DNA of 64,000 nt, from positions 8,246,001 through 8,310,000 of the forward strand of contig NZ_CP160453.1 of the NCBI RefSeq assembly GCF_040744945.1, given 5' to 3'. The notes beneath the pieces were generated by a model. The model saw only the letters and a program-made list of their open reading frames with translations. It had not been told where the DNA came from and ran no database searches. The DNA comes from Saccharothrix sp. HUAS TT1. GTDB lineage: Bacteria > Actinomycetota > Actinomycetes > Mycobacteriales > Pseudonocardiaceae. The translations under genes and the position numbers were made by a program. This document shows, in pieces, positions 17,892 through 25,595 of the stretch; the first letter of the stretch is position 1, and every line of letters starts with the position of its first letter.

Positions 17892-18793
17892 CACCGGGCG
17901 CCGAACCAGGTCCGCAGCTCGCCCAGCAGCACGCGGTACTCGTCCAGCTCGCCGTCCATCAGCACGAACGGGTGAATCGTGCCCGCGAACTCGCGCAGCC
18001 GCACCGGCACGCCGGCCGCCGCCAACCCCGCCGCGTACCGCACGCCGTCGTCTCGGACCGGGTCGTGCTCGGCGATGGCGACGAACGCGGGCGGCAGCCC
18101 GTCCACCGACGCCCGCAGCGGTGCGGCGAACTCGGAGACCGGCGCGGAACCGAGGTAGTGCGACCAGAACCACCGCATGCCCGCCTCGGACAGCCCGTAG
18201 CCAGTAGCGTGGTCCACATAGGACCGGGTGCCGAAGTCGACGTCCAGCGCGGGCACCACCAGCACCTGGAACGCGAGGTCGAGCGCGCCGCGGGCCCGCA
18301 GCGCCACCGCGGCGGCGAGGTTGCCGCCCGCGCTGTCGCCCATGACACCGATCCGCGCGGGGTCGAGGCCGAGCGGCGCCGCGTGCTCGAACAACCACTC
18401 CGTGGCCGCGTACGAGTCGTCCAGCGGCACGGGGAACGGGTGCTCCGGGGCTTTCTGGTAGTTCACCGCGAACACCGCGTGGCCGGTCGCGTTGGCCAGC
18501 GCGCGCAACGCCACGTCGTAGATGTCGAGGTTGCACGTCACCCACCCGCTGCCGTGCAGGAACACGATCGCGGGAAGCGGCCCGCCGCGGTCCGGGTAGT
18601 AGATCCGGGCGGGCAGGTCGGCCGTCGGTCCGGGCACGTACAGGTGCGCCACCCGGGCGACCGGCTCGGGCGGGCCCTGGAACGCCCGGAACCCCCACTG
18701 CGCCTGACGTGCCTCGTGGACCGTCAACCCCTCCGGCCCAGGCGCGCCGGCGAGCTTGTCGAGCACCGCGCGGGCCTGTTCGTTCAATGCCAT
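17891..18793 (-). CDS. Alpha/beta hydrolase, hormone-sensitive-lipase (type IV esterase) family
   Basis: A 300 aa cytoplasmic esterase from ATG 18793 (MALNEQARAV). The oxyanion motif is HGSGW in place of the usual HGGG, the nucleophile motif is GDSAGG, the acid lies in EHDPVRDDG and the histidine in GTIHPF. It should hydrolyse short acyl or aryl esters. It is the first gene of a two-gene operon with the MFS exporter; the regulator across the divergent promoter probably controls both. A natural role could be detoxification and export of an ester, which is inference. Confidence 0.85.
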   Translation of the reverse strand: MALNEQARAVLDKLAGAPGPEGLTVHEARQAQWGFRAFQGPPEPVARVAHLYVPGPTADLPARIYYPDRGGPLPAIVFLHGSGWVTCNLDIYDVALRALANATGHAVFAVNYQKAPEHPFPVPLDDSYAATEWLFEHAAPLGLDPARIGVMGDSAGGNLAAAVALRARGALDLAFQVLVVPALDVDFGTRSYVDHATGYGLSEAGMRWFWSHYLGSAPVSEFAAPLRASVDGLPPAFVAIAEHDPVRDDGVRYAAGLAAAGVPVRLREFAGTIHPFVLMDGELDEYRVLLGELRTWFGAR

Positions 18794-18864
18794 GGACCGA
18801 TCATCCGACCACTGAGTGCCATAAGTCCAAGACATGCTCCTTCTACAAGCCATAAGCTGACGTC
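18794..18864. promoter_or_regulatory. Divergent promoter region with paired GCCATAAG repeats
   Basis: This 71-nt gap separates the esterase-MFS operon from the LysR gene. GCCATAAG occurs directly repeated at 18818-18825 and 18849-18856, 31 nt apart, or about three helical turns, as expected for a LysR tetramer touching one face of DNA. The assignment as operator is inference. Confidence 0.5.
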
Positions 18865-19731
18865 ATGACGTTGAGGCAGTTCGAGTACCTGGTCACCGTC
18901 GTGGACGAGGGGTCGTTCACCCGCGCCGCCGAACTGCTGCACGTCACGCAGCCCGCCCTGTCCCACCAGATCCGGGCGTTGGAACGCGCCGTGGGCGCGC
19001 AACTGCTCGACCGGCTCCCCCGGACCGTCCGCCTCACGCCCGCCGGTCGCGCCTGGCTGCCGCACGCCCGTGCCGCCCTGGCGGAGGCGGAGCGCGCGCT
19101 CACCGCCGCACGACGCACGGCGGGCCTGGAGTACGGCGAACTGCGCGTCGCCACGCTCTACTCGTTGACCCTCGGCGTGCTGCCGCCCGTGCTCAGGCGC
19201 TGGCGGGCCGAGCACCCGGACGTCCGGATCCGCCTGTTCGAGCACCGCCACGCCGACGAGCTGCGCGAGGCGATGGCCGAGGGCCAGGCCGACCTCGCGC
19301 TCGGCCCCGAACCGGCCAACTGGGTCGGCTTCCGGCAGGCCCTGGGCGAGGAGGAGTTCGTCGTCGTGCTGCCGCCCGACACCCACCACCGGGAACCGGT
19401 CGACCTGCGCGCGTTCGCCGACGTGGGGTGGGTGCACTACGCGCCGGGCAACGGCCTGGCCGACCTGGTCGACGCGGCCTGCGCGGCCCGCGGCTTCCAG
19501 CCGGGCGCCGCCGTGCGGACCGAGCAGACCGCCGCCGCGCCGGTGCTGGCCGCGTCCGGGCTCGGTCCCGCGCTCGTGCCCGGCAACATCCTCCCGGAGG
19601 CGTTCGACGGCGCGGTCCTGCGCACCGACCCTCCCGTGCGCCGGACCCTCGTCGCCTACGCGCACCGGGCGCCGGACCCGCTCACGTCGGCCTTCGTGAC
19701 CTTGCTCGCCGAGGCAGGATGGGACGCATGA
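18865..19731 (+). CDS. LysR-family transcriptional regulator
   Basis: A 288 aa regulator starting at ATG 18865. Residues 1-60 are a canonical LysR winged helix (MTLRQFEYLVTVVDEGSFTRAAELLHVTQPALSHQIRALE), followed by a periplasmic-binding-fold effector domain. It is divergent from the esterase-MFS operon, the usual position for a LysR activator of its neighbours. Its stop overlaps the start of the GH4 gene (ATGA, 4 nt), so it is also translated with that glycosidase. The effector is unknown. Confidence 0.9.
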   Translation: MTLRQFEYLVTVVDEGSFTRAAELLHVTQPALSHQIRALERAVGAQLLDRLPRTVRLTPAGRAWLPHARAALAEAERALTAARRTAGLEYGELRVATLYSLTLGVLPPVLRRWRAEHPDVRIRLFEHRHADELREAMAEGQADLALGPEPANWVGFRQALGEEEFVVVLPPDTHHREPVDLRAFADVGWVHYAPGNGLADLVDAACAARGFQPGAAVRTEQTAAAPVLAASGLGPALVPGNILPEAFDGAVLRTDPPVRRTLVAYAHRAPDPLTSAFVTLLAEAGWDA

Positions 19732-20948
19732 GGCTGGTCATCCTGGGCGGCGGCGGCTTCCGCGTGCCGCTCGTGCACAAGGCGCTGGACGAGCGCATCA
19801 CCGAGGTCGTGCTGCACGACGTGGACGCGAACCGGCTGGCCGCCATCAGCCGCGTGCTGCGGGACGGCCCGCCGGTCACCGCCACCACCGACCTGGACGA
19901 GGCGCTGCGCGGCGCGGACTTCGTGTTCTCCGCGATCCGGGTCGGCGGCCTGGCCGGGCGGGCGATCGACGAGGAGGTCGCCCACGCGCACGGCGTCCTG
20001 GGCCAGGAGACCGTCGGCGCGGGCGGCGTCGCGTACGGGTTGCGCACCGCGCCGGTGGCCGACCGGATCGCCCGGCGCGTCGCCGAACTCGCGCCGGGCG
20101 CGTGGGTCGTCAACTTCACCAACCCGGCCGGCCTGATCACCGAGGTGATGGCGCGGCACCTGGGCGAGCGGGTGATCGGCATCTGCGACTCGCCGCTGGG
20201 CCTGTGCCGCCGCATCGCCGGGGCGCTCGGCCTGGACGACCCGACGTTCGACTACGCGGGCCTGAACCACCTCGGCTGGCTGCAGGGCGTCCACCTCGGC
20301 GCGGAGAACCTGCTGCCCGCGCTGCTGGCCGACGACGAGGCGTTGACGAGCTTCGAGGAGGGCCGGATGTTCGGCGCGGAGTGGCTGCGCGCGCTCGGCG
20401 TCATCCCCAACGAGTACCTGCACTACTACTACTCGACGCGTGAGGCGTTGGGCGACAACCGGGGCGCTTTCCTGCTCGACCAACAACAACGCTTCTACGA
20501 CGGCCAGGTGGACTGGGAGACCACCCGGTTGGAGCGTGAAGCGACGTACATGGCCGAAGAACGCGAGCGCGACTCCCTGGAGGGCGGCGGGTACGAGCAC
20601 GTCGCCATGGCGCTCATGCGCGCCATCGCCGACGACGAGCCGACGACGCTGATCCTCAACGTGCCCAACAACTCCACGCTGTCCGCACTGGACGACGAGG
20701 CGATCGTCGAGGTGCCGTGCGAAGTGGACGCGACGGGCGCGCGACCGCTGCCGGTGAGCCCGCTGCCCGACCACGCGGCGGGTCTGGTCACGTCGGTCAA
20801 GGCGGTGGACCGGCTGATCATGGAGGGCACCCGGTCGGCCGCGCTCAAGGCGTTCGCGCTGCACCCGCTGGTCGACTCGGTCGCCACGGCGCGCGACCTG
20901 CTCGACGCCTACGCCCGGCGGCACCCGGAGCTGGCCCACCTGAGCTGA
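19728..20948 (+). CDS. Glycoside hydrolase family 4 (6-phospho-glycosidase type)
   Basis: A 406 aa NAD- and metal-dependent glycosidase starting at ATG 19728. The nucleotide loop LGGGGFRVP is N-terminal; NFTNPAGL, ICDSPLGLC and NHLGW are the family 4 metal and substrate motifs. GH4 enzymes cleave by oxidation at C3 and elimination, and most act on 6-phospho-alpha- or beta-glucosides imported by a PTS; no PTS genes are here. It is coupled to the LysR gene by a 4-nt overlap, and its last 40 nt overlap the convergent endonuclease V gene. Confidence 0.88.
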   Translation: MRLVILGGGGFRVPLVHKALDERITEVVLHDVDANRLAAISRVLRDGPPVTATTDLDEALRGADFVFSAIRVGGLAGRAIDEEVAHAHGVLGQETVGAGGVAYGLRTAPVADRIARRVAELAPGAWVVNFTNPAGLITEVMARHLGERVIGICDSPLGLCRRIAGALGLDDPTFDYAGLNHLGWLQGVHLGAENLLPALLADDEALTSFEEGRMFGAEWLRALGVIPNEYLHYYYSTREALGDNRGAFLLDQQQRFYDGQVDWETTRLEREATYMAEERERDSLEGGGYEHVAMALMRAIADDEPTTLILNVPNNSTLSALDDEAIVEVPCEVDATGARPLPVSPLPDHAAGLVTSVKAVDRLIMEGTRSAALKAFALHPLVDSVATARDLLDAYARRHPELAHLS

Positions 20949-21568
20949 GCCCGCCCCAGCGCGTCGGACCGCCTGGTCGTCTCGGGCAGCCGCGTCACGC
21001 ACAGCCGCAGCACCTCGGCGCACGCCCGGTCGAGGTCGATGCGGTGCCCGACGGACACGAACACCGGCTTCACCCCGTCCCGCGTCCGCAACGCGCGCCC
21101 CACGACCTCGCCGTCGTCCACGAGGTCGGTGTGCGACCCGCGCGCGTCGGCGGGCATCGCGAACGGGCCCATGGGCGTCTTCGCCACGCCGACGCTCGGC
21201 AGGCCGGTCACCACCCCGAGGTGGCAGGCCAGCCCGAACCGCCGCGGGTGCGCCAGCCCCTGCCCGTCGCACACCAGCAGGTCCGGCGCCACGGTCAGCC
21301 GGGCCACCGCCTCCAGCAGCGACGGCAGCTCGCGGAACGCGAACAGGCCGGGCAGGTAGGGGAACTCCGCCCGGCCCGCGACCACGGCGGAGTCGACCGT
21401 CTCCAACGTCGTCGCGTCCAGCACCACGACCGCCGCCGCCAGCCGGTCGTCGTCGGCGTAGGACACGTCGAGCCCGGCGACGTGCCGCACCACCAGCCCG
21501 GGGTCCGCGCGCGTCGACACCGACGGCCGCAGCCGCTCCTGCTCCGCGATCGCCTCCTCGGGGGTCAC
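20909..21568 (-). CDS. nfi: Endonuclease V
   Basis: About 219 aa from GTG 21568. Family marks are the catalytic Asp in AGLDVSYADDD, the PYLPGLFAFRE motif, DLLVCDGQG with a second metal Asp, and HLGVVTGLPSVGVAK. Endonuclease V nicks DNA or RNA at the second bond 3' to deaminated purine (inosine). It is coupled to the upstream DUF3500 gene by a GTGA overlap. The C-terminal extension after RLPETTR is arginine-rich and overlaps the GH4 gene's end. Confidence 0.9.
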   Translation of the reverse strand: MTPEEAIAEQERLRPSVSTRADPGLVVRHVAGLDVSYADDDRLAAAVVVLDATTLETVDSAVVAGRAEFPYLPGLFAFRELPSLLEAVARLTVAPDLLVCDGQGLAHPRRFGLACHLGVVTGLPSVGVAKTPMGPFAMPADARGSHTDLVDDGEVVGRALRTRDGVKPVFVSVGHRIDLDRACAEVLRLCVTRLPETTRRSDALGRAQLRWASSGCRRA

Positions 21569-22500
21569 CCGTGGCTCACCGAGGCGCGGTGCGCGGCGAT
21601 CAGGTCCGCGCCGAAGTCACCGGACCGCCGCCGCCACACCGAGTGCGCGTGGTTGGCGTCGTTGGCCGTGTTGTCGTACTCGATCAGCAGCTCGGGCCCC
21701 TGGATCCGGTAGTAGTGCCCCTCGCCGCGCTTCGCCGAGCCCTCCCAGGCGAAGCGCAGCCGGTCGAGGTCCAGGGCGTCGAACTCCTCGTCGGCCAGGT
21801 CGCCGGCGAGCCGGTCCAGGTAGTACCGGACCAGCCCGACCAGCAGCCCGCGGGACGCCCGGTCGAGCTGGGCGGGCGTCACCCCGGCGGGTTCCAGGTC
21901 GCCGACGCGCGGCGCGTTGCCGGTCTTGATGTCCGGTGGCGGCCGGTCGGCGACCACGGCCAGCCCGCGGGCCGTGCGCCCCATCCGGTCCAGCAGCTCG
22001 CGGGCCAGCTCCTCCTCCAGCCGCAGCGGTTGCAGCACCGTGCGGCCGCGGTAGGTGGTGCGGGCCGGGTTCGCGCCGAGGAAGAACGGGGTGGCCGACA
22101 CCCGGCCCTCGGCCACCACCACGCTCACCGACAGGTGGTGGCCCTCGACCCGCCAGCCCCACGGCTCGTCACCCGGCACGCCGAGCAGCAGCGCCGCGTA
22201 GTCGTCCTGGTGCCGGTCGCGGGCGCCGCCCTCGCGGTCGTCCAGCACCTCCTCCATCGCCATGATCGTCGCGCTCTGCGCGTAGGCGTGCGGGCTGAGC
22301 ACGCACGACAGCAACCGGTGCATGGCTTTGCGCTGGTCACGGCCGAGAGCGCCGTAGCGGACACCGGGCCGGGGCCCCGGCGTGTACGCCCACGTCGTGC
22401 GCAGGGCGTCGTCCGCCGTGCTCCGCACCGCCACCGCGCGCTGCCCGTCGTCCAGCAGGTCGAGGAAGCCCTGAGTGGCTTCGGCGATCTCTCGCAGCAT
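21565..22500 (-). CDS. DUF3500 domain-containing protein
   Basis: A 311 aa protein from ATG 22500. It has the family phrases WGWRVEGHHLSVSV, TPFFLGANPA and EYDNTANDANHAHSVWR, the last being a His- and Asn-rich patch that could bind metal. DUF3500 proteins occur in bacteria and fungi with no defined reaction. The TGA overlaps the endonuclease V GTG by 4 nt, so the two proteins are made together; a functional link to nucleic-acid repair is inference. Confidence 0.87.
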   Translation of the reverse strand: MLREIAEATQGFLDLLDDGQRAVAVRSTADDALRTTWAYTPGPRPGVRYGALGRDQRKAMHRLLSCVLSPHAYAQSATIMAMEEVLDDREGGARDRHQDDYAALLLGVPGDEPWGWRVEGHHLSVSVVVAEGRVSATPFFLGANPARTTYRGRTVLQPLRLEEELARELLDRMGRTARGLAVVADRPPPDIKTGNAPRVGDLEPAGVTPAQLDRASRGLLVGLVRYYLDRLAGDLADEEFDALDLDRLRFAWEGSAKRGEGHYYRIQGPELLIEYDNTANDANHAHSVWRRRSGDFGADLIAAHRASVSHG

Positions 22501-22580
22501 TGGGGGAACTTAGCCGTCTTCCGAAGCGGGGGTGCGGTGGAGCCGTGCGACGGCCGGCCGGCGGCTGACATCCTGGCCTC

Positions 22581-23354
22581 GTGTGGAATGGCGAACTCCT
22601 CGACCTGGACGCGTACCTCGACCGCGTCGCCTTCACCCCCGACCCCGCCGCCGACCGGGCCACGACGCTGCGCGGCCTGCACCGCGCCCACCTCGCGGCG
22701 ATCAGCTTCGAGAACGTCGACGTGCGGGCGGGCGTGCCGATCGCGCTGGACGTGCCGTCGTTGCAGGGCAAGCTGGTGGCGCGGCGGCGCGGCGGGTACT
22801 GCTTCGAGCAGAACCTGCTGTTCGCCGCCGTGCTGGAGCGGTTCGGCCACGAGGTGACCGGGCTGGCGGGCCGGGTGCTGCTCGGCCGCTCCGGCGACAT
22901 CCCCCGCACGCACGCCCTGCTGCGGGTGGACCGGCGGTGGCTGGTCGACGTCGGCTTCGGCGGCGGCGGGCTGCTGGAGCCGTTGCCGCTGGTCGCGGAC
23001 GTGCCGGTGCGGCAGGGCGACTGGACGTTCCGGCTCGACCACGCCGACGGCGTGTGGGCGCTGCGGTCGTTGCAGGCGGGTCGGTGGTTCACGCTGTACG
23101 ACTTCACCGAGGACGCGCGCTCGCCCTCCGACTACGGGGTCCTCAACTACTACATGTCGACCAACCCGTCGTCCTCGTTCGTCCGCAAGCTGCTGGTGCA
23201 GCGCACCGACGAGCACGCCCGCTACAACGTCACCGACCTGGAGCTGAGCGTGACGCGGCCGGACGGCTCGGTGACCAAGCGCGGCCTGACCCCCGAGGAG
23301 CGGGACGTCGTGCTGCGCGAGGACTTCGGCCTGGACGTCACGGCCACGGCTTGA
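22581..23354 (+). CDS. nat: Arylamine N-acetyltransferase
   Basis: A 257 aa enzyme starting at GTG 22581. The cysteine-protease-like triad is plain: Cys74 in RRGGYCFEQN, His111 in RTHALL and Asp123 in VDVGFGG. It transfers an acetyl (or propionyl) group from CoA to arylamines and hydrazines; in mycobacteria it affects isoniazid and sterol breakdown. It is divergent from the DUF3500 gene and its last 17 nt overlap the truncated MDMPI pseudogene. Confidence 0.92.
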   Translation: MWNGELLDLDAYLDRVAFTPDPAADRATTLRGLHRAHLAAISFENVDVRAGVPIALDVPSLQGKLVARRRGGYCFEQNLLFAAVLERFGHEVTGLAGRVLLGRSGDIPRTHALLRVDRRWLVDVGFGGGGLLEPLPLVADVPVRQGDWTFRLDHADGVWALRSLQAGRWFTLYDFTEDARSPSDYGVLNYYMSTNPSSSFVRKLLVQRTDEHARYNVTDLELSVTRPDGSVTKRGLTPEERDVVLREDFGLDVTATA

Positions 23355-23675
23355 GCTCCGGGGCGTCGCCGACGACCGGCCCCTCCGGCGCACGACCGGC
23401 CGGCCACGCGGTCAGGTCGGCGGGCGAACCGGTCAGCACGACGTCCCGGCCCTGGCCGATCACCCACCGCCGCCCCGGCGCCTGGGGGGTCAGCCGGATG
23501 CTCTCGGGCGCCCGCGCGGACAGGAAGTCGACCACGTGGTCGCAGAACTCCGGCGACCACGTGGTCGGACCCAGCTCCAGGTCACGGCAGTGGATCTCGC
23601 CTTCGCGCCACACCGCGAAGGCGGTGGCCAGGTGGGACAGCACGTGCCCGCGCGTCCAGCCGGGCAGCGCCGACG
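23338..23675 (-). pseudogene. Remnant of a maleylpyruvate isomerase/mycothiol-dependent (MDMPI, DinB-fold) protein
   Basis: On the minus strand the remnant starts abruptly at PSALPGWTRGHVLSHLA, the middle of the N-terminal four-helix DinB/MDMPI domain where the first 30-40 residues should already have occurred. It then jumps to FAVWREGEIHCRDLELG and WVIGQGRDVVLTG, which belong to the C-terminal part, so roughly 70-80 middle residues are missing too. No start codon or ribosome site is found before it; the upstream DNA belongs to another broken gene. A short readable frame exists but a functional protein is unlikely. Confidence 0.65.
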
Positions 23676-24165
23676 GTCCGGCACGACGGGCCGGCGGACG
23701 ACCTGGCCACGCCGGAGGGCTTCGCGGCGTGGGCGGGCGCCGGGGCGGACGAGGCGCTGCGACAGCGGGCGGTCGAGCTGCGGTGGGCCGTGCGGTCACT
23801 GTTCGCGCAGGTCACGCAGGCCGACGAACGCATGGACACGCCACACCTGATGGACTTCGAGCGCGCGCTGGCGATCGTCAACGAGGCCGCCGCGAAGGTG
23901 CCGCGGGCGGTGCGGCTGGAGTGGGACGAGCAGCCGCGGCTGCGCTACCTGGACTCGGCCGACGCCGGCGACCGGCTGGCGACGGGGCTGGCGACGGCGG
24001 CGATCGAGTTCCTGGCGAGCGGGGCGCGGGCCGAGCTGCGGGCGTGCCCGGCGCCCCGCTGCGGGCGGTTCTTCGTCAAGGCCCACCCAGGCAGGAGTGG
24101 TGCAAGCCGTCGTGCGGGAACCGGGCCAGGGTGAGCAGGCACTACCACCGCGGCCGGGACCAGCG
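23673..24165 (+). pseudogene. Remnant of a CGNR zinc-finger (ABATE-domain) regulator, truncated and frameshifted
   Basis: The plus strand reads VRHDGPADDLATPEGFAAW, an early part of the ABATE stress-binding domain, but the true N-terminus is missing. The frame then runs well to CPAPRCGRFFVKAHP, the first zinc-finger half, where one base is lost between 24089 and 24092; the other frame continues QEWCKPSCGNRARVSRHYHR, the CGNR half. The two halves match a CGNR finger only if the frameshift is repaired. The gene meets the MDMPI remnant head to head at about 23673, as if one deletion removed both 5' ends. Confidence 0.7.
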
Positions 24166-24201
24166 GTCGCGCGGACGCCCCGCGGGCGCCCGCGCGGGCC
24201 G

Positions 24202-24627
24202 TCACTGCGAGATGTACGCGGTCAGCTGGTCGTGGTCCTCCTGCAGCTGGCTGATCCGGCTCTTCACCACGTCGCCGATGCTGACGATGCCGACCAGCCG
24301 GTCACCGTCCACCACCGGCACGTGCCGGATGCGCTGCTCGGTCATCAGCACCGTGAGGCCGTCCACCGAGTCGCGCGGCGTGCAGGTGGACACCTCGCTC
24401 GTCATGATCTCGGACACCGGCGCGCCCAGCAGCCCGCCGCCCCGCTCGTGCAGCCCGCGCACGACGTCCCGCTCCGACACGATCCCGGCGATGCCCTCGG
24501 ACCCGAGCACCACCATCGCGCCCACGTTGTGCTCGGCCAGCGCGGCGACGAGGTCCGCCACCGTCGTCCCGGACTCCACCGTCGCCACGTCCGAGCCTTT
24601 GTTGCGCAACACGTCAGCGATCCTCAT
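24202..24627 (-). CDS. Tandem CBS-domain protein (Hrp1-like)
   Basis: A 141 aa protein made of two CBS domains (about residues 8-60 and 73-130), starting at ATG 24627 after GGGAGGCGCC. Typical features are VADLVAALAEHNVGAMVV, IVSERDVVRGL and RIRHVPVVDGDRLVGIVSIGDVV. Stand-alone CBS pairs bind adenine nucleotides; the mycobacterial relative Hrp1 (Rv2626c) is strongly induced by hypoxia. It lies 2 kb from an Rv2629-like gene, and Rv2626c and Rv2629 are also near neighbours in the DosR regulon, so a dormancy role is a reasonable inference. Confidence 0.85.
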   Translation of the reverse strand: MRIADVLRNKGSDVATVESGTTVADLVAALAEHNVGAMVVLGSEGIAGIVSERDVVRGLHERGGGLLGAPVSEIMTSEVSTCTPRDSVDGLTVLMTEQRIRHVPVVDGDRLVGIVSIGDVVKSRISQLQEDHDQLTAYISQ

Positions 24628-24800
24628 GGGCGCCTCCCGATCTCCGCCGGAACCGGTTGCTACCCAGCTCAGGCTAGTTCTCCGGGGACGTGATCGGCAG
24701 GGCCCGCGCCCGATAGGACGCACCCGTGCGGCCGCACGCCGCGAACCGTCACCCGCTCGGAGCAGCGGCGACCCACCGCACGCCAACGTCCACAGTGGAC

Positions 24801-24837
24801 CGGGCACCGCCGCGGAACACGTCCGCGGCGGTGCCCG
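24801..24837 (-). terminator. Strong hairpin after the microprotein pair
   Basis: A 16-bp perfect stem (arm CGGGCACCGCCGCGGA) with a 5-nt loop. It lies 32 nt beyond the stop of the downstream microprotein gene (24869) on the minus strand and upstream of the CBS gene, so it should separate these units. Confidence 0.7.
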
Positions 24838-24868
24838 ACCTCAGCCGAACGGCGCCACGCGCCCCCGG

Positions 24869-25048
24869 TCAGCCGCCGGTGCGGCGGAACACGCGCCTGC
24901 CGACGAACGTGTTCTGGTGCGGGCGGCCCGGGGCCTTGTTCACGCCGTCGTTCTTGTCGGCGTGGCCGCGGCGGGCGGCGCGGTTGAGCGGGGCAGCGGG
25001 CTGCTCCTGCTCGGCGTCGTCGCCCTGCGGGATGTCCTGAGTGGTCAC
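24869..25048 (-). CDS. Small basic protein with NRAARRG motif (59 aa)
   Basis: I do not recognise a named family. The GTG at 25048 follows AGGAGG with good spacing, and the frame ends at 24869. The product starts with an acidic stretch (residues 4-16), then PLNRAARRG (20-28), a polar middle and a basic end VGRRVFRRTGG. It has no hydrophobic segment and is likely disordered and cytoplasmic. The next gene upstream, 31 nt away, encodes another small protein with the same NRAARRG block, so this is a paralogous pair in one operon. Longer frames through this DNA lack a ribosome site at the start. Confidence 0.6.
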   Translation of the reverse strand: MTTQDIPQGDDAEQEQPAAPLNRAARRGHADKNDGVNKAPGRPHQNTFVGRRVFRRTGG

Positions 25049-25079
25049 GTCTACCTCCTGGATGTGGCGAAGTCGCTGG

Positions 25080-25235
25080 TCAGCGACGTCGCATGGCGTA
25101 CTGGCGCGGGTTGGCGACAGCTCGGCCACCGCCGCCGAAGCGCGGCTGGACCGCACCGGACGAGCGGGCGCCGCGGCGGGCGGCGCGGTTGGACGGCTGG
25201 CCGTCGTGGGGTGGTTCGTTGCGCATGGTGGGCAT
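25080..25235 (-). CDS. Small basic protein with NRAARRG motif (51 aa)
   Basis: A 51 aa gene. ATG 25235 lies 7 nt after GGAGG, and the frame stops at 25080. The product contains SNRAARRGARSSG in the middle, a glycine-rich run RFGGGGR and ends NPRQYAMRRR; about a quarter of residues are Arg. It shares NRAARRG and the basic tail with the protein encoded 31 nt downstream. No family or function is recognised; nucleic-acid or ribosome binding is a guess from composition. Confidence 0.6.
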   Translation of the reverse strand: MPTMRNEPPHDGQPSNRAARRGARSSGAVQPRFGGGGRAVANPRQYAMRRR

Positions 25236-25372
25236 GCGATCGCCTCCTCGGAGTCGAGGCGTGCAAAGGGCGGCGACCCGTGCGTGGACGGGATCGCGCG
25301 AAGAGCCGCTGGGGCCACCAGGAGAAGGCGCGGCACGGCCCGAGGCCGGTGCGGCGCTGGAGGAAGAAGTCC

Positions 25373-25396
25373 TCAGAGGTAGATCTGGAAGAACAT
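25373..25396 (-). other. Possible leaderless 7-codon leader ORF (MFFQIYL)
   Basis: ATG 25396 to TGA 25373 encodes MFFQIYL. It begins 7 nt after a TAACGT -10 box, so a transcript could start exactly at the ATG with no leader. It lies about 140 nt before the microprotein genes on the same strand, with a GC-rich hairpin (about 25329-25357) in between. Such short leaderless frames can act in attenuation in actinobacteria; this is a weak candidate. The rest of the 360-nt gap (25236-25595) shows no other gene. Confidence 0.3.
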
Positions 25397-25403
25397 GGTC
25401 AAG

Positions 25404-25433
25404 ACGTTAGCGCGCTCGCCGCCGTGACGCCAA
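25404..25433 (-). promoter_or_regulatory. Putative housekeeping-sigma promoter for the microprotein operon
   Basis: Minus strand: TTGGCG at 25433-25428, an 18-nt spacer, then TAACGT at 25409-25404, fitting the actinobacterial TTGACn/TAnnnT pattern. It is about 170 nt upstream of the first microprotein. Confidence 0.4.
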
Positions 25434-25595
25434 TGGTTTTATCGGCACTCACCCTCCGGGACCACGCCACGGCGGGCGCGGCGGCCGGCCTCACGGCGGA
25501 AAACCCCTGGTACCAGCCCTGCTGGTCGGCCGGCGCGAGGTCGAACCCCGATCGGGTGCACCCGCCGGCACCGCGCAGCAGAACCCCGCCGCGGG

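Noticed and set aside
25545..25590. T-loop-like sequence GGTCGAACCCC suggestive of a tRNA
   Set aside because: The arms do not pair and no acceptor or anticodon stem can be drawn on either strand.
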